The notes beneath the pieces were generated by a model. The model made no database searches and was not told where the DNA came from. It was given only the letters and a program-made list of their open reading frames with translations. A program made the position numbers and the translations under genes. DNA of 5,738 nt, taken from contig JARIHJ010000066.1 in assembly GCA_029288335.1 (NCBI GenBank), forward strand, positions 1 through 5,738, given 5' to 3'. Below, piece after piece: positions 1 to 4,447 of this stretch. This DNA comes from Candidatus Saccharimonadota bacterium (lineage in GTDB: Bacteria; Patescibacteriota; Saccharimonadia; Saccharimonadales; UBA4665). The stretch's first letter is position 1; each line of letters starts with the position of its first letter.

Positions 1-625
1 GTTTAATAAGTTCGCCGAGGCCTTTGGTCAAGATATCAAATAGGCTAAAACTAGTGAGGTTTTCGCGGGCAATGAGATCGAGCTCCGCTTGGTCCCAATC
101 GCTGCCGCCGACGTGGAGCAAATTTTCCTTCGGTAATTTAACGCTTGGCTTATAAAGCTGGGTTAGCGTGTTTGGGCCAAAGCCCATCGCGGCAGCTAGG
201 TTCATACCGTGAATGTTGCCGCTGAGCGTGGTCTCGTCGGTGTTCATATCGCCGTGCGCGTCGAAGTAAATCTGGCCAAGATTGGCGCCAACGGCAGTTG
301 AGGCGCCGGCCAGGGTGCCGAGATTTATTGAATGATCACCACCGAGCACGATGGCTTTTCTAGCATTTCGGATAATCTTTTCCACTTGCTCGGCCAGGAT
401 GTTATTGACGCGGACGATTTCATCGAGGTAGCGCAGGTGCGGATTGCCGACCTCTAGCTCCTTGCGGTCGCGAACTCCTATATCGCCGAGATCTTCGACA
501 TCGAAGCCGACACCCTCTAGTTTGGTTGCGATGTGTTGGTGGCGAAAGGCTTCTGGGCCGATGTCAACACCGAGATTTTCGGCTCCCAGATCGAGTGGCA
601 CGCCAATAAGTGAGGCAGTTGTCAT
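1..625 (-). CDS. rocF: arginase (ureohydrolase family), N-terminal 208 residues, cut by window edge
   Basis: Cytoplasmic Mn-dependent hydrolase expected to convert L-arginine to ornithine and urea. The start ATG is at 625-623 and the protein opens with IGVPLDLGAENLGVDIGPEAFR, the usual arginase N-terminus. GGDHS lies at residues 95-99 (H98 is a Mn ligand), DAHGDMN at 122-128 (D122, H124 and D126 are Mn ligands) and SGNIHG at 135-140. The SGNIHG loop binds the amino-acid part of arginine and separates true arginases from agmatinases. The second metal motif (SxDxDxxDP) and the catalytic glutamate lie beyond position 1, so catalytic completeness cannot be judged; family members are about 300 residues. 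There is no good Shine-Dalgarno: the start follows a TACAAT box by 7 bases, suggesting a leaderless mRNA. Formiminoglutamase is the main alternative but fits the SGNIHG loop less well. Confidence 0.92.
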   Translation of the reverse strand, partial: MTTASLIGVPLDLGAENLGVDIGPEAFRHQHIATKLEGVGFDVEDLGDIGVRDRKELEVGNPHLRYLDEIVRVNNILAEQVEKIIRNARKAIVLGGDHSINLGTLAGASTAVGANLGQIYFDAHGDMNTDETTLSGNIHGMNLAAAMGFGPNTLTQLYKPSVKLPKENLLHVGGSDWDQAELDLIARENLTSFSLFDILTKGLGELIK

Positions 626-632
626 AAACCTA

Positions 633-641
633 ATTGTAACA
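633..641 (-). promoter_or_regulatory. extended -10 promoter of arginase, leaderless-type
   Basis: Read on the minus strand the sequence is TGTTACAAT: a TACAAT hexamer (638-633) with the upstream TG of an extended -10 element. The hexamer ends 7 bases before the ATG at 625, so transcription should begin at or within a base or two of the start codon. No -35 box near consensus is seen 16-18 bases upstream, which is common for extended -10 promoters. The -35 region falls inside the outer stem of the 657-721 inverted repeat. Confidence 0.6.
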
Positions 642-656
642 GATACGTGGGTGAGT

Positions 657-721
657 TCCGGGTTCGATATGTTAATTGCTTTTTTAGGGCAAGAGACGAA
701 AGTCTCAACATCGAACCCGGA
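657..721. repeat. inverted repeat that folds as a three-way junction
   Basis: The outer stem pairs 657-666 (TCCGGGTTCG) with 712-721 (CGAACCCGGA) and continues as 669-673 with 707-711, with bases 667-668 bulged: 15 Watson-Crick pairs. Inside, TTGC (676-679) pairs with GCAA (689-692) around a T-rich loop, and GAGAC (693-697) pairs with GTCTC (702-706) around GAAA, a GNRA tetraloop if transcribed from the plus strand. The inner helices abut exactly, leaving only 674-675 unpaired at the junction. All pairs are Watson-Crick, so they do not reveal which strand is transcribed or whether the element acts as DNA. I recognise no known RNA family. It lies between two minus-strand genes. Confidence 0.7.
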
Positions 722-722
722 G

Positions 723-778
723 ACCGGCGTGCGCGGCTAGCGCTTCAAGAAGCGACTTATGAGCCGCGACACGCCGGT
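723..778. repeat. long GC-rich hairpin next to the three-way junction
   Basis: Bases 723-738 pair with 762-778 in a 16-bp stem broken only by a bulged A at 769. The helix continues through 739-740 with 756-757 and ends in a 5-bp hairpin, 741-745 with 750-754. The apical loop is CAAG on the plus strand and CTTG, a stable tetraloop, on the minus strand. It begins eight bases past the stop codon of the 786-1148 gene, so on the minus strand it would be that gene's 3' structure. No run of U follows on either strand, so it is not a standard intrinsic terminator. Confidence 0.7.
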
Positions 779-785
779 GTCCTGG

Positions 786-1148
786 CTAAACCTTGACTGG
801 GGCGAGCTCGATCCGACCGTTGACGTGGTCGATCTTTTGCCGGCGCTGACGATGGGTGACGTTCTCGTCGAGCTTCTTCAGCATCCCCTTGACGTGCTTG
901 CCGTCTTCATTCGACAGCTTGCCGCCAGCCAAGTCGGCGACGACCATCTTCACGACCAGCTGGCCGCGCCGGATCCCCGCGTTCATCACACGCCCGTAGT
1001 TGCGAGCGATGGTGCAGGCCTTGGTGCGGCTGGCCGCGTTGAGGCTACCCGGCAGCCCGATGTAGAGCTTGACGATGCCTTCTTGAGATTCAGCATCGAT
1101 CCGGATGAGCCTCCAGTCACCTACGGCGACTGTGTCTGTAAGTGGCAT
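786..1148 (-). CDS. small basic protein of unknown function, compositionally foreign
   Basis: I do not recognise this 120-residue protein. It has no transmembrane segment, signal peptide or cysteine cluster. It carries roughly 22 Lys/Arg against 12 Asp/Glu, with a basic stretch at 98-105 (VTHRQRRQ), so nucleic-acid binding is possible but unproven. Support for reality: a Shine-Dalgarno-like AAGGGGGT 7 bases before ATG, a sigma70-type promoter at 1188-1216, and strongly biased codons. By hand count 96 of 120 codons end in G or C, about 88% after codon 24, and all ten lysines are AAG. The flanking genes look much closer to 45-60% and use AAA freely. This suggests horizontal acquisition. It is divergent from the 1237 gene and codirectional with arginase. 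The longer plus-strand reading frame over the same bases lacks an initiation signal and is taken as its antisense shadow. Confidence 0.7.
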   Translation of the reverse strand: MPLTDTVAVGDWRLIRIDAESQEGIVKLYIGLPGSLNAASRTKACTIARNYGRVMNAGIRRGQLVVKMVVADLAGGKLSNEDGKHVKGMLKKLDENVTHRQRRQKIDHVNGRIELAPVKV

Positions 1149-1166
1149 AAAGCCACCCCCTTAGGG
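1142..1166 (-). promoter_or_regulatory. ribosome binding site with a hairpin around the start codon
   Basis: On the minus strand AAGGGGGT (1162-1155) can pair along eight bases with the 16S rRNA tail, one pair being G-U. It is followed by GTGGC (1156-1152), loop TTTAT and GCCAC (1146-1142), a perfect 5-bp stem that two G-U pairs can extend. Most of the start codon is in the loop and the last bases of the ribosome binding site are in the stem. CCC at 1166-1164 could also pair with the G run. The arrangement could limit translation. Confidence 0.5.
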
Positions 1167-1187
1167 TTGAAACAACAGGACCTTGTC

Positions 1188-1216
1188 AGTGTACAACTTC
1201 ATAGTGTATTTGACAA
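1188..1216 (-). promoter_or_regulatory. sigma70-type promoter of the 786-1148 gene
   Basis: Read on the minus strand, TTGTCA (1216-1211) and TACACT (1193-1188) are separated by exactly 17 bases. Predicted transcription start is near 1181, giving a leader of about 32 bases that includes the Shine-Dalgarno sequence. It overlaps the divergent promoter region of the 1237 gene. Confidence 0.55.
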
Positions 1217-1221
1217 TGGTG

Positions 1222-1230
1222 TGATATCAT
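1222..1230 (+). promoter_or_regulatory. extended -10 promoter of the 1237 gene, leaderless-type
   Basis: TGATATCAT combines an extended -10 TG with the hexamer TATCAT (1225-1230). The hexamer ends 6 bases before the GTG at 1237, so the transcript is expected to start at the start codon. The 8-bp palindrome TGATATCA (1222-1229) overlaps it, and two copies of ATTTGACA (1208-1215 and 1229-1236) lie 21 bp apart, about two helical turns. Confidence 0.5.
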
Positions 1231-1236
1231 TTGACA

Positions 1237-1713
1237 GTGAGCATTGAGAGCGGTATTCCTAGTCCGGAATTTGGTGACGACAGTTTATTTGAAGCGATGT
1301 ATGCCACAGCGGCTGGCAGGCTAGAAGAGGGAATTGATCTGCAAGTTCGTAGCGAAAGGCACGTCTGGCAAGACTTTTTCTCGGAATTTAATCACGAGCT
1401 GGTAGGATTTACCCTGGTGGCTGAACGGGACAGGTATTTCAAGAAAAGACCAGAGCACTTTGACGTTTTTTTGCCGGTGAGCCAGGTAGAATTAGGTGAA
1501 TCGGGCCTTATAAGTAGTGTGGAGCTGCAAGCTACAGAGGAGCCTTATTTCGTAGTGAGTACTCGAAAATATGACTTGGAGCATCGCTATATTGTTAACC
1601 GACAGACGGTTAGCGAATTGAATAGCGCCCCAGATGTCGAGCTGCACGATCTAGATCTAAAAATGCGTAGTTACTTAGTGGCTTCTTTGGCTAGGGAAAA
1701 AAGGAGCGCTTGA
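1237..1713 (+). CDS. hypothetical protein, 158 residues
   Basis: I do not recognise this protein. It looks soluble and acidic in its N-terminal part, with no signal peptide, transmembrane helix or obvious catalytic motif. Aromatic and charged segments (for example VWQDFFSEFNHE and YFKKRPEHFDVFLP) suggest a folded mixed alpha/beta domain. The C-terminus is basic (LAREKRSA). No Shine-Dalgarno precedes any possible start. I chose GTG 1237 because an extended -10 box ends 6 bases upstream, consistent with leaderless translation; TTG 1231 is in frame and would add two residues. It is the one gene here ending in TGA, at 1711-1713, and that stop lies inside the -35 box of the groESL promoter. Codon use is less GC-rich than in the divergent 786-1148 gene. 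It is not clearly part of the chaperonin operon, which has its own promoter. Confidence 0.75.
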   Translation: MSIESGIPSPEFGDDSLFEAMYATAAGRLEEGIDLQVRSERHVWQDFFSEFNHELVGFTLVAERDRYFKKRPEHFDVFLPVSQVELGESGLISSVELQATEEPYFVVSTRKYDLEHRYIVNRQTVSELNSAPDVELHDLDLKMRSYLVASLAREKRSA

Positions 1714-1738
1714 CGAAGTTTTGGCACTCGGGTATGAT
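1710..1738 (+). promoter_or_regulatory. sigma70-type promoter of groES-groEL
   Basis: TTGACG (1710-1715) and TATGAT (1733-1738) match consensus at five of six and five of six positions with an ideal 17-base spacer. Predicted start is near 1745, giving a leader of about 60 bases. The -35 overlaps the upstream stop codon, and the -10 sits in the CIRCE spacer, so repressor binding would occlude RNA polymerase. Confidence 0.85.
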
Positions 1739-1747
1739 GAGTGCTAG
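1721..1747 (+). promoter_or_regulatory. CIRCE operator (HrcA binding site)
   Basis: TTGGCACTC, nine bases, then GAGTGCTAG. The established consensus is TTAGCACTC-N9-GAGTGCTAA, so each arm has one A-to-G change and the spacer length is exact. Its position over the groESL -10 box is the classical arrangement for HrcA repression, relieved at high temperature or when GroEL is titrated by unfolded protein. hrcA itself is not in the window. Confidence 0.93.
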
Positions 1748-1749
1748 CG

Positions 1750-1779
1750 ACTAGTGTTTATTTGCGAGAAAACATTAGT
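1750..1779 (+). promoter_or_regulatory. stem-loop in the groES 5' leader
   Basis: ACTAGTGTTT (1750-1759) pairs with AAACATTAGT (1770-1779): ten consecutive pairs with one G-U (1754 with 1775) and a 10-base loop. It lies about five bases from the predicted transcript start and ends 16 bases before the Shine-Dalgarno, which stays exposed. It may protect the mRNA 5' end. No U-run follows, so it is not an attenuator of the usual type. Confidence 0.5.
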
Positions 1780-1806
1780 TAAACGTGATTAAAACAAGGA
1801 GGATGA

Positions 1807-2073
1807 ATGAGCATACCAATTCAGCCATTGGCCGACTACGTCGTCGCCCAAGGTGAGGAAGCTGAAGCAAAAACAGCCAGCGGATTATATTTGCCGGATA
1901 ATGCGCAGGAAAAACCGAAAACCGCCAAGGTGCTAGCTGTCGGTAAAGACGTCAAGCAGGTCAAGGCTGGCGATCGGATTATTTATAAGAGTTACAGCAC
2001 GACCGACGTTAAACTTGGCAGCGATGAGTATATTCTAGTAAAAGAGGAAGACGTCCTAGCGACGGTTAAATAG
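1807..2073 (+). CDS. groES: co-chaperonin GroES (Hsp10), short form
   Basis: Heptameric lid of the cytoplasmic GroEL folding chamber, 88 residues against about 95-97 usually. Family landmarks: PLADYVV (residues 7-13) at the PLxDRVV position; the mobile loop around 18-34 (AKTASGLYLPD) whose hydrophobic tripeptide LYL (27-29) corresponds to IVL in E. coli and docks on GroEL; VLAVG (42-46); AGDRIIY (54-60); and the C-terminal LVKEEDVLATV. Between VLAVG and AGD only seven residues remain where E. coli has sixteen, so the roof beta-hairpin is essentially missing. The usual Arg of PLxDRV is Tyr here. The start ATG has AAGGAGG four bases upstream. An out-of-frame ATG at 1803 is ignored because its frame gives no GroES. 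groEL starts 11 bases after the stop; both are under the CIRCE promoter. Confidence 0.97.
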   Translation: MSIPIQPLADYVVAQGEEAEAKTASGLYLPDNAQEKPKTAKVLAVGKDVKQVKAGDRIIYKSYSTTDVKLGSDEYILVKEEDVLATVK

Positions 2074-2084
2074 GAGGCAGGCGA

Positions 2085-3785
2085 ATGGCAAAAAAAGTTT
2101 TCTACGATGAAGATGCTAGGCGGCGGGTGCTGGCTGGCGCCGAAATTTTGTATAACGCCGTCAAAACCACGATGGGGCCGAAGGGCCGCAACGTTGTAAT
2201 TGGCAAAAGCTATGGCGGCCCCAGCGTGACGCACGATGGCGTTAGCGTGGCTAAGGAAGTCGATATCGCCGATGTCGATGATGAGACGCTGGGCTACAAA
2301 GTTGGCGCCGAGCTGATCAAGCAAGCCGCCAACAAAATGAACGACGTTGCCGGCGACGGTACTACCACCGTCACGGTGTTGACTTACCATATCCTGAACG
2401 AAGCTAACAAGCTAATCGCGGCCGGTCACAACCCAATGGAATTGCGCAAAGGCTTGGAAGCGGCGGCGCAGACGGTCCTCGCGGAAATGGGCAAATTTGC
2501 CGAGCAAATCGTAGGCGATAAAAAGCGTGTCACCGAAGTTGCGACGATTAGCGCTGGCGACGCGGAAATCGGTAATTTGATCGCCGATGTGATGGATAAG
2601 GTCGGCCAGGACGGCGTTGTCACCGTCGAAGAAGGCCAAGGCCTGAAGCTAGAATCTGAAGTGGTCGAAGGTTTTACTTTCGACCGCGGCTACGTTAGCC
2701 CTTATATGGTGACCGACACAGCGCGGATGGAAGCGGTTTACGACAAGCCGGCAATTGTTATTACAGATAAGAAAATTGGCAGCATCCAGGAATTCTTGCC
2801 ACTACTCGAAAAACTAGCGCAGGCTGGCAAGAAAGATTTGGTACTAATCGCTGAAGACGTTGAGGGTGAGGCGCTAGGTACGCTAATCTTGAACCGGTTG
2901 AAGGGTGTATTCAACTGCGTTGCCATTAAGGCTCCTGCGTTTGGCGATAGGCGCAAAGATATACTAAATGACATCGCGATTTTGACCGGCGGCGAGGTGA
3001 TTACTGATGACCGCGGCATGACATTCGAGAATGTTGATCTAGATGTCGTCGGTAGTGCCCGCAAGGTCATCGTTGATAAAGATGAGACTACCATAATCGA
3101 AGGCGGCGGCAGTAAGTCCGAGCTCGACGCGCGGCTGAAGCAAATCGCATCTCAAGCAAATTTGGCGACTAGCGAATACGACAAGGAAAATCTCGAAAAG
3201 CGGGGCGCAGCCCTCGGCGGCAAGGTTGCTGTCATCAAAGTCGGCGGCGCTACCGAAACTGAAATTAATGAGAAAAAAGATCGCGTCGATGATGCTGTCC
3301 ACGCTGTCAAAGCGGCACTAGCCGAGGGCATCGTGCCTGGTGGTGGCGTCACGCTAATCGATTTAGCTAAAAAGCTAGTAGATGATATTCCGAAAGGGAC
3401 TGAAAAGGGCGAGAGCTTGAGCTCTATTTCGCAAGGCATGGTAAATGCTAATCCGGCCAAGTCTATCCTTTTTAATGCGCTAATAGCTCCATTTAAGCTA
3501 TTAATGGAGAATGCGGGTCGAAATCCAGGCCTCTTGCTAGAAAAAGTACTCGACTCTAAGGCGCAAGGTGTCGGTTACGATGTAAACTTACCTTACGGTG
3601 AGCCTGTAGATGTCAAGAAACGTGGTATTGTTGACCCGGCTAGAGTCACAAAAGAGGCGATTCAAAATGCTGTCTCGATTGCTGGCACAGCTATGACTAT
3701 GGGCGCGCTCATTACAGATGTGCCCGAGGCGAAGTCGGCCGCACCAGATATGTCCGGCATGGGCAGCGGTATGATGGGGATGTAG
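2085..3785 (+). CDS. groEL: chaperonin GroEL (Hsp60)
   Basis: ATP-driven 14-subunit cytoplasmic chaperonin that folds proteins with GroES. The 566-residue protein is full length. Seen in order: equatorial MGPKGRNVVI (30-39); D51 in HDGVSV, matching E. coli D52; nucleotide loop GDGTTT (90-95), matching D87 onward; apical segments including EGFTFDRGYVSPYMVTD and AIKAPAFGDRRKDIL; RVDDAVHA with D403 equivalent to catalytic D398; nucleotide-binding VPGGG; and the Gly/Met-rich tail MSGMGSGMMGM. It is about 18 residues longer than E. coli GroEL. Roughly 14 of these fall near 436-455, after KLVDD and before ANPAKSILFNAL, in the equatorial domain. AGGAGG overlaps the groES stop codon and lies 7 bases before ATG, favouring coupled translation. 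The gene ends 7 bases from the stop of a convergent gene with no visible terminator. Confidence 0.98.
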   Translation: MAKKVFYDEDARRRVLAGAEILYNAVKTTMGPKGRNVVIGKSYGGPSVTHDGVSVAKEVDIADVDDETLGYKVGAELIKQAANKMNDVAGDGTTTVTVLTYHILNEANKLIAAGHNPMELRKGLEAAAQTVLAEMGKFAEQIVGDKKRVTEVATISAGDAEIGNLIADVMDKVGQDGVVTVEEGQGLKLESEVVEGFTFDRGYVSPYMVTDTARMEAVYDKPAIVITDKKIGSIQEFLPLLEKLAQAGKKDLVLIAEDVEGEALGTLILNRLKGVFNCVAIKAPAFGDRRKDILNDIAILTGGEVITDDRGMTFENVDLDVVGSARKVIVDKDETTIIEGGGSKSELDARLKQIASQANLATSEYDKENLEKRGAALGGKVAVIKVGGATETEINEKKDRVDDAVHAVKAALAEGIVPGGGVTLIDLAKKLVDDIPKGTEKGESLSSISQGMVNANPAKSILFNALIAPFKLLMENAGRNPGLLLEKVLDSKAQGVGYDVNLPYGEPVDVKKRGIVDPARVTKEAIQNAVSIAGTAMTMGALITDVPEAKSAAPDMSGMGSGMMGM

Positions 3786-3792
3786 CCAGTTT

Positions 3793-4383
3793 TTAGCTTT
3801 TGTGGGTGAAGTAGTTAATTTCGTTCACGATGTCGAGGAGGGCTTGGGCGCGGGCTTTTTCGTCGCCAATCGATTTAGCGGCTTTGTAGGCATCCGGAAT
3901 CAGTGACTGATTATCGGCGGCCTGAATCATCATCATTGTGGTTTTGAATTTTTCTTCCGGAGTTTGATCCAAATGATCAACAAGGGGCGATAATTGCTCA
4001 AGCGCCTGCTGTTTGATGTCAAGCAGTTGGTCGTCGGCAATCGAAGCGCTGCTGTCATCCTGGCCGTCGTTATTATCGCTAGAAACATCATTAGTATCAC
4101 CTGCGTCGCTAGCGTCAGAGTTGCCGTTGGCAAAATCATTGTTGCTAATATTGGCACCGCTAGCGTCGTGGACTGTGGGGCTGGCGGTTTCGCTCGCTTC
4201 TGGGTGGTCGTGATCGAGTGTTTCTGACGCCAAACTGTTCAAGTAGTCTGTGTTATCGTCCGAACTAGTGGTCTGAGTATCATCGCTAGCTTGTTGATTG
4301 TCATCGCCGCTGTGGTCGGCAGCTACCGGTGCCGTCGCGGCGCTGGCGTATTCAGTCTGTTCTTCGTCCTGGTGCCCAAACAT
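3793..4383 (-). CDS. acidic low-complexity protein with conserved-looking helical C-terminal domain
   Basis: 196 residues in two parts. Residues 1-115 are rich in Asp, Ser, Asn, Ala and Thr, very acidic and presumably disordered (for example SDASDAGDTNDVSSDNND near 89-106). Residues about 117-193 look like a bundle of three or four amphipathic helices: DDQLLDIKQQALEQLSPLV, TPEEKFKTTMMMIQAAD, IPDAYKAAKSIGDEKARAQ, LLDIVNEINYF. There is no signal peptide or membrane segment. From memory such C-terminal domains occur in hypothetical proteins of Saccharibacteria; no function is known to me. AGGGGGA lies 4 bases before the ATG, a strong Shine-Dalgarno. It is convergent with groEL (7-base gap) and divergent from the cupin gene. 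The opposing plus-strand frames (3994-4227, 4013-4213) are shadows of the repetitive codons. Confidence 0.88.
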   Translation of the reverse strand: MFGHQDEEQTEYASAATAPVAADHSGDDNQQASDDTQTTSSDDNTDYLNSLASETLDHDHPEASETASPTVHDASGANISNNDFANGNSDASDAGDTNDVSSDNNDGQDDSSASIADDQLLDIKQQALEQLSPLVDHLDQTPEEKFKTTMMMIQAADNQSLIPDAYKAAKSIGDEKARAQALLDIVNEINYFTHKS

Positions 4384-4416
4384 TTATTCCCCCTAAAGTT
4401 TTTACGCTTGTAAAGG

Positions 4417-4422
4417 TATAAT
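4417..4422 (+). promoter_or_regulatory. -10 box of the cupin gene
   Basis: Consensus TATAAT with predicted start near 4429, giving a leader of about 19 bases that contains AGGAGG. No clear -35 is seen 16-18 bases upstream. It overlaps the opposing -10 box by five bases. Confidence 0.6.
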
Positions 4423-4426
4423 AGCA
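4418..4426 (-). promoter_or_regulatory. extended -10 promoter of the acidic protein gene
   Basis: On the minus strand TGCTATTAT gives an extended -10 with hexamer TATTAT (4423-4418). Predicted start is near 4411, leaving a leader of about 28 bases with the Shine-Dalgarno. The hexamer shares five base pairs with the cupin -10 on the other strand. Confidence 0.5.
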
Positions 4427-4447
4427 TAAGCAACTAGGAGGCGAAAA

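Noticed and set aside
657..721. tRNA or tRNA fragment, because of GGGTTCGAT on both strands
   Set aside because: The T-loop-like string is not flanked by a T stem on either strand, and no acceptor or anticodon arm can be formed. The string is simply the arm of the inverted repeat.
444..740. Plus-strand open frame opposite arginase
   Set aside because: It is antisense to well-supported arginase sequence, Ser/Pro/Arg-rich in the manner of a shadow frame, and runs into the inverted repeats.
657..778. Integron attC site or IS200/IS605 end
   Set aside because: The RYYYAAC/GTTRRRY core boxes are not found at the stem ends and there is no integrase or Y1 transposase in the window.
723..778. Intrinsic terminator of the orphan gene
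   Set aside because: The stem is strong, but no U-run follows on either strand, so termination by the standard mechanism is not supported.
759..1247. Plus-strand open frame of 162 codons across the orphan gene
   Set aside because: It has no ribosome site, its start lies inside the long hairpin, and the opposing frame has a promoter, a Shine-Dalgarno and coherent codon bias. It is best explained as an antisense shadow of a GC-rich gene.
1711..1713. UGA recoded as glycine, as in some CPR groups
   Set aside because: No gene contains an internal TGA, and reading through this one would cross the groESL promoter and CIRCE and end in unrelated sequence.
3783..3800. Bidirectional terminator between groEL and the convergent gene
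   Set aside because: The gap is 7 bases and contains T-rich sequence but no hairpin.
4013..4213. Plus-strand frames opposite the acidic protein
   Set aside because: They arise from repetitive Asp/Ser/Ala codons on the other strand and have no initiation signals.
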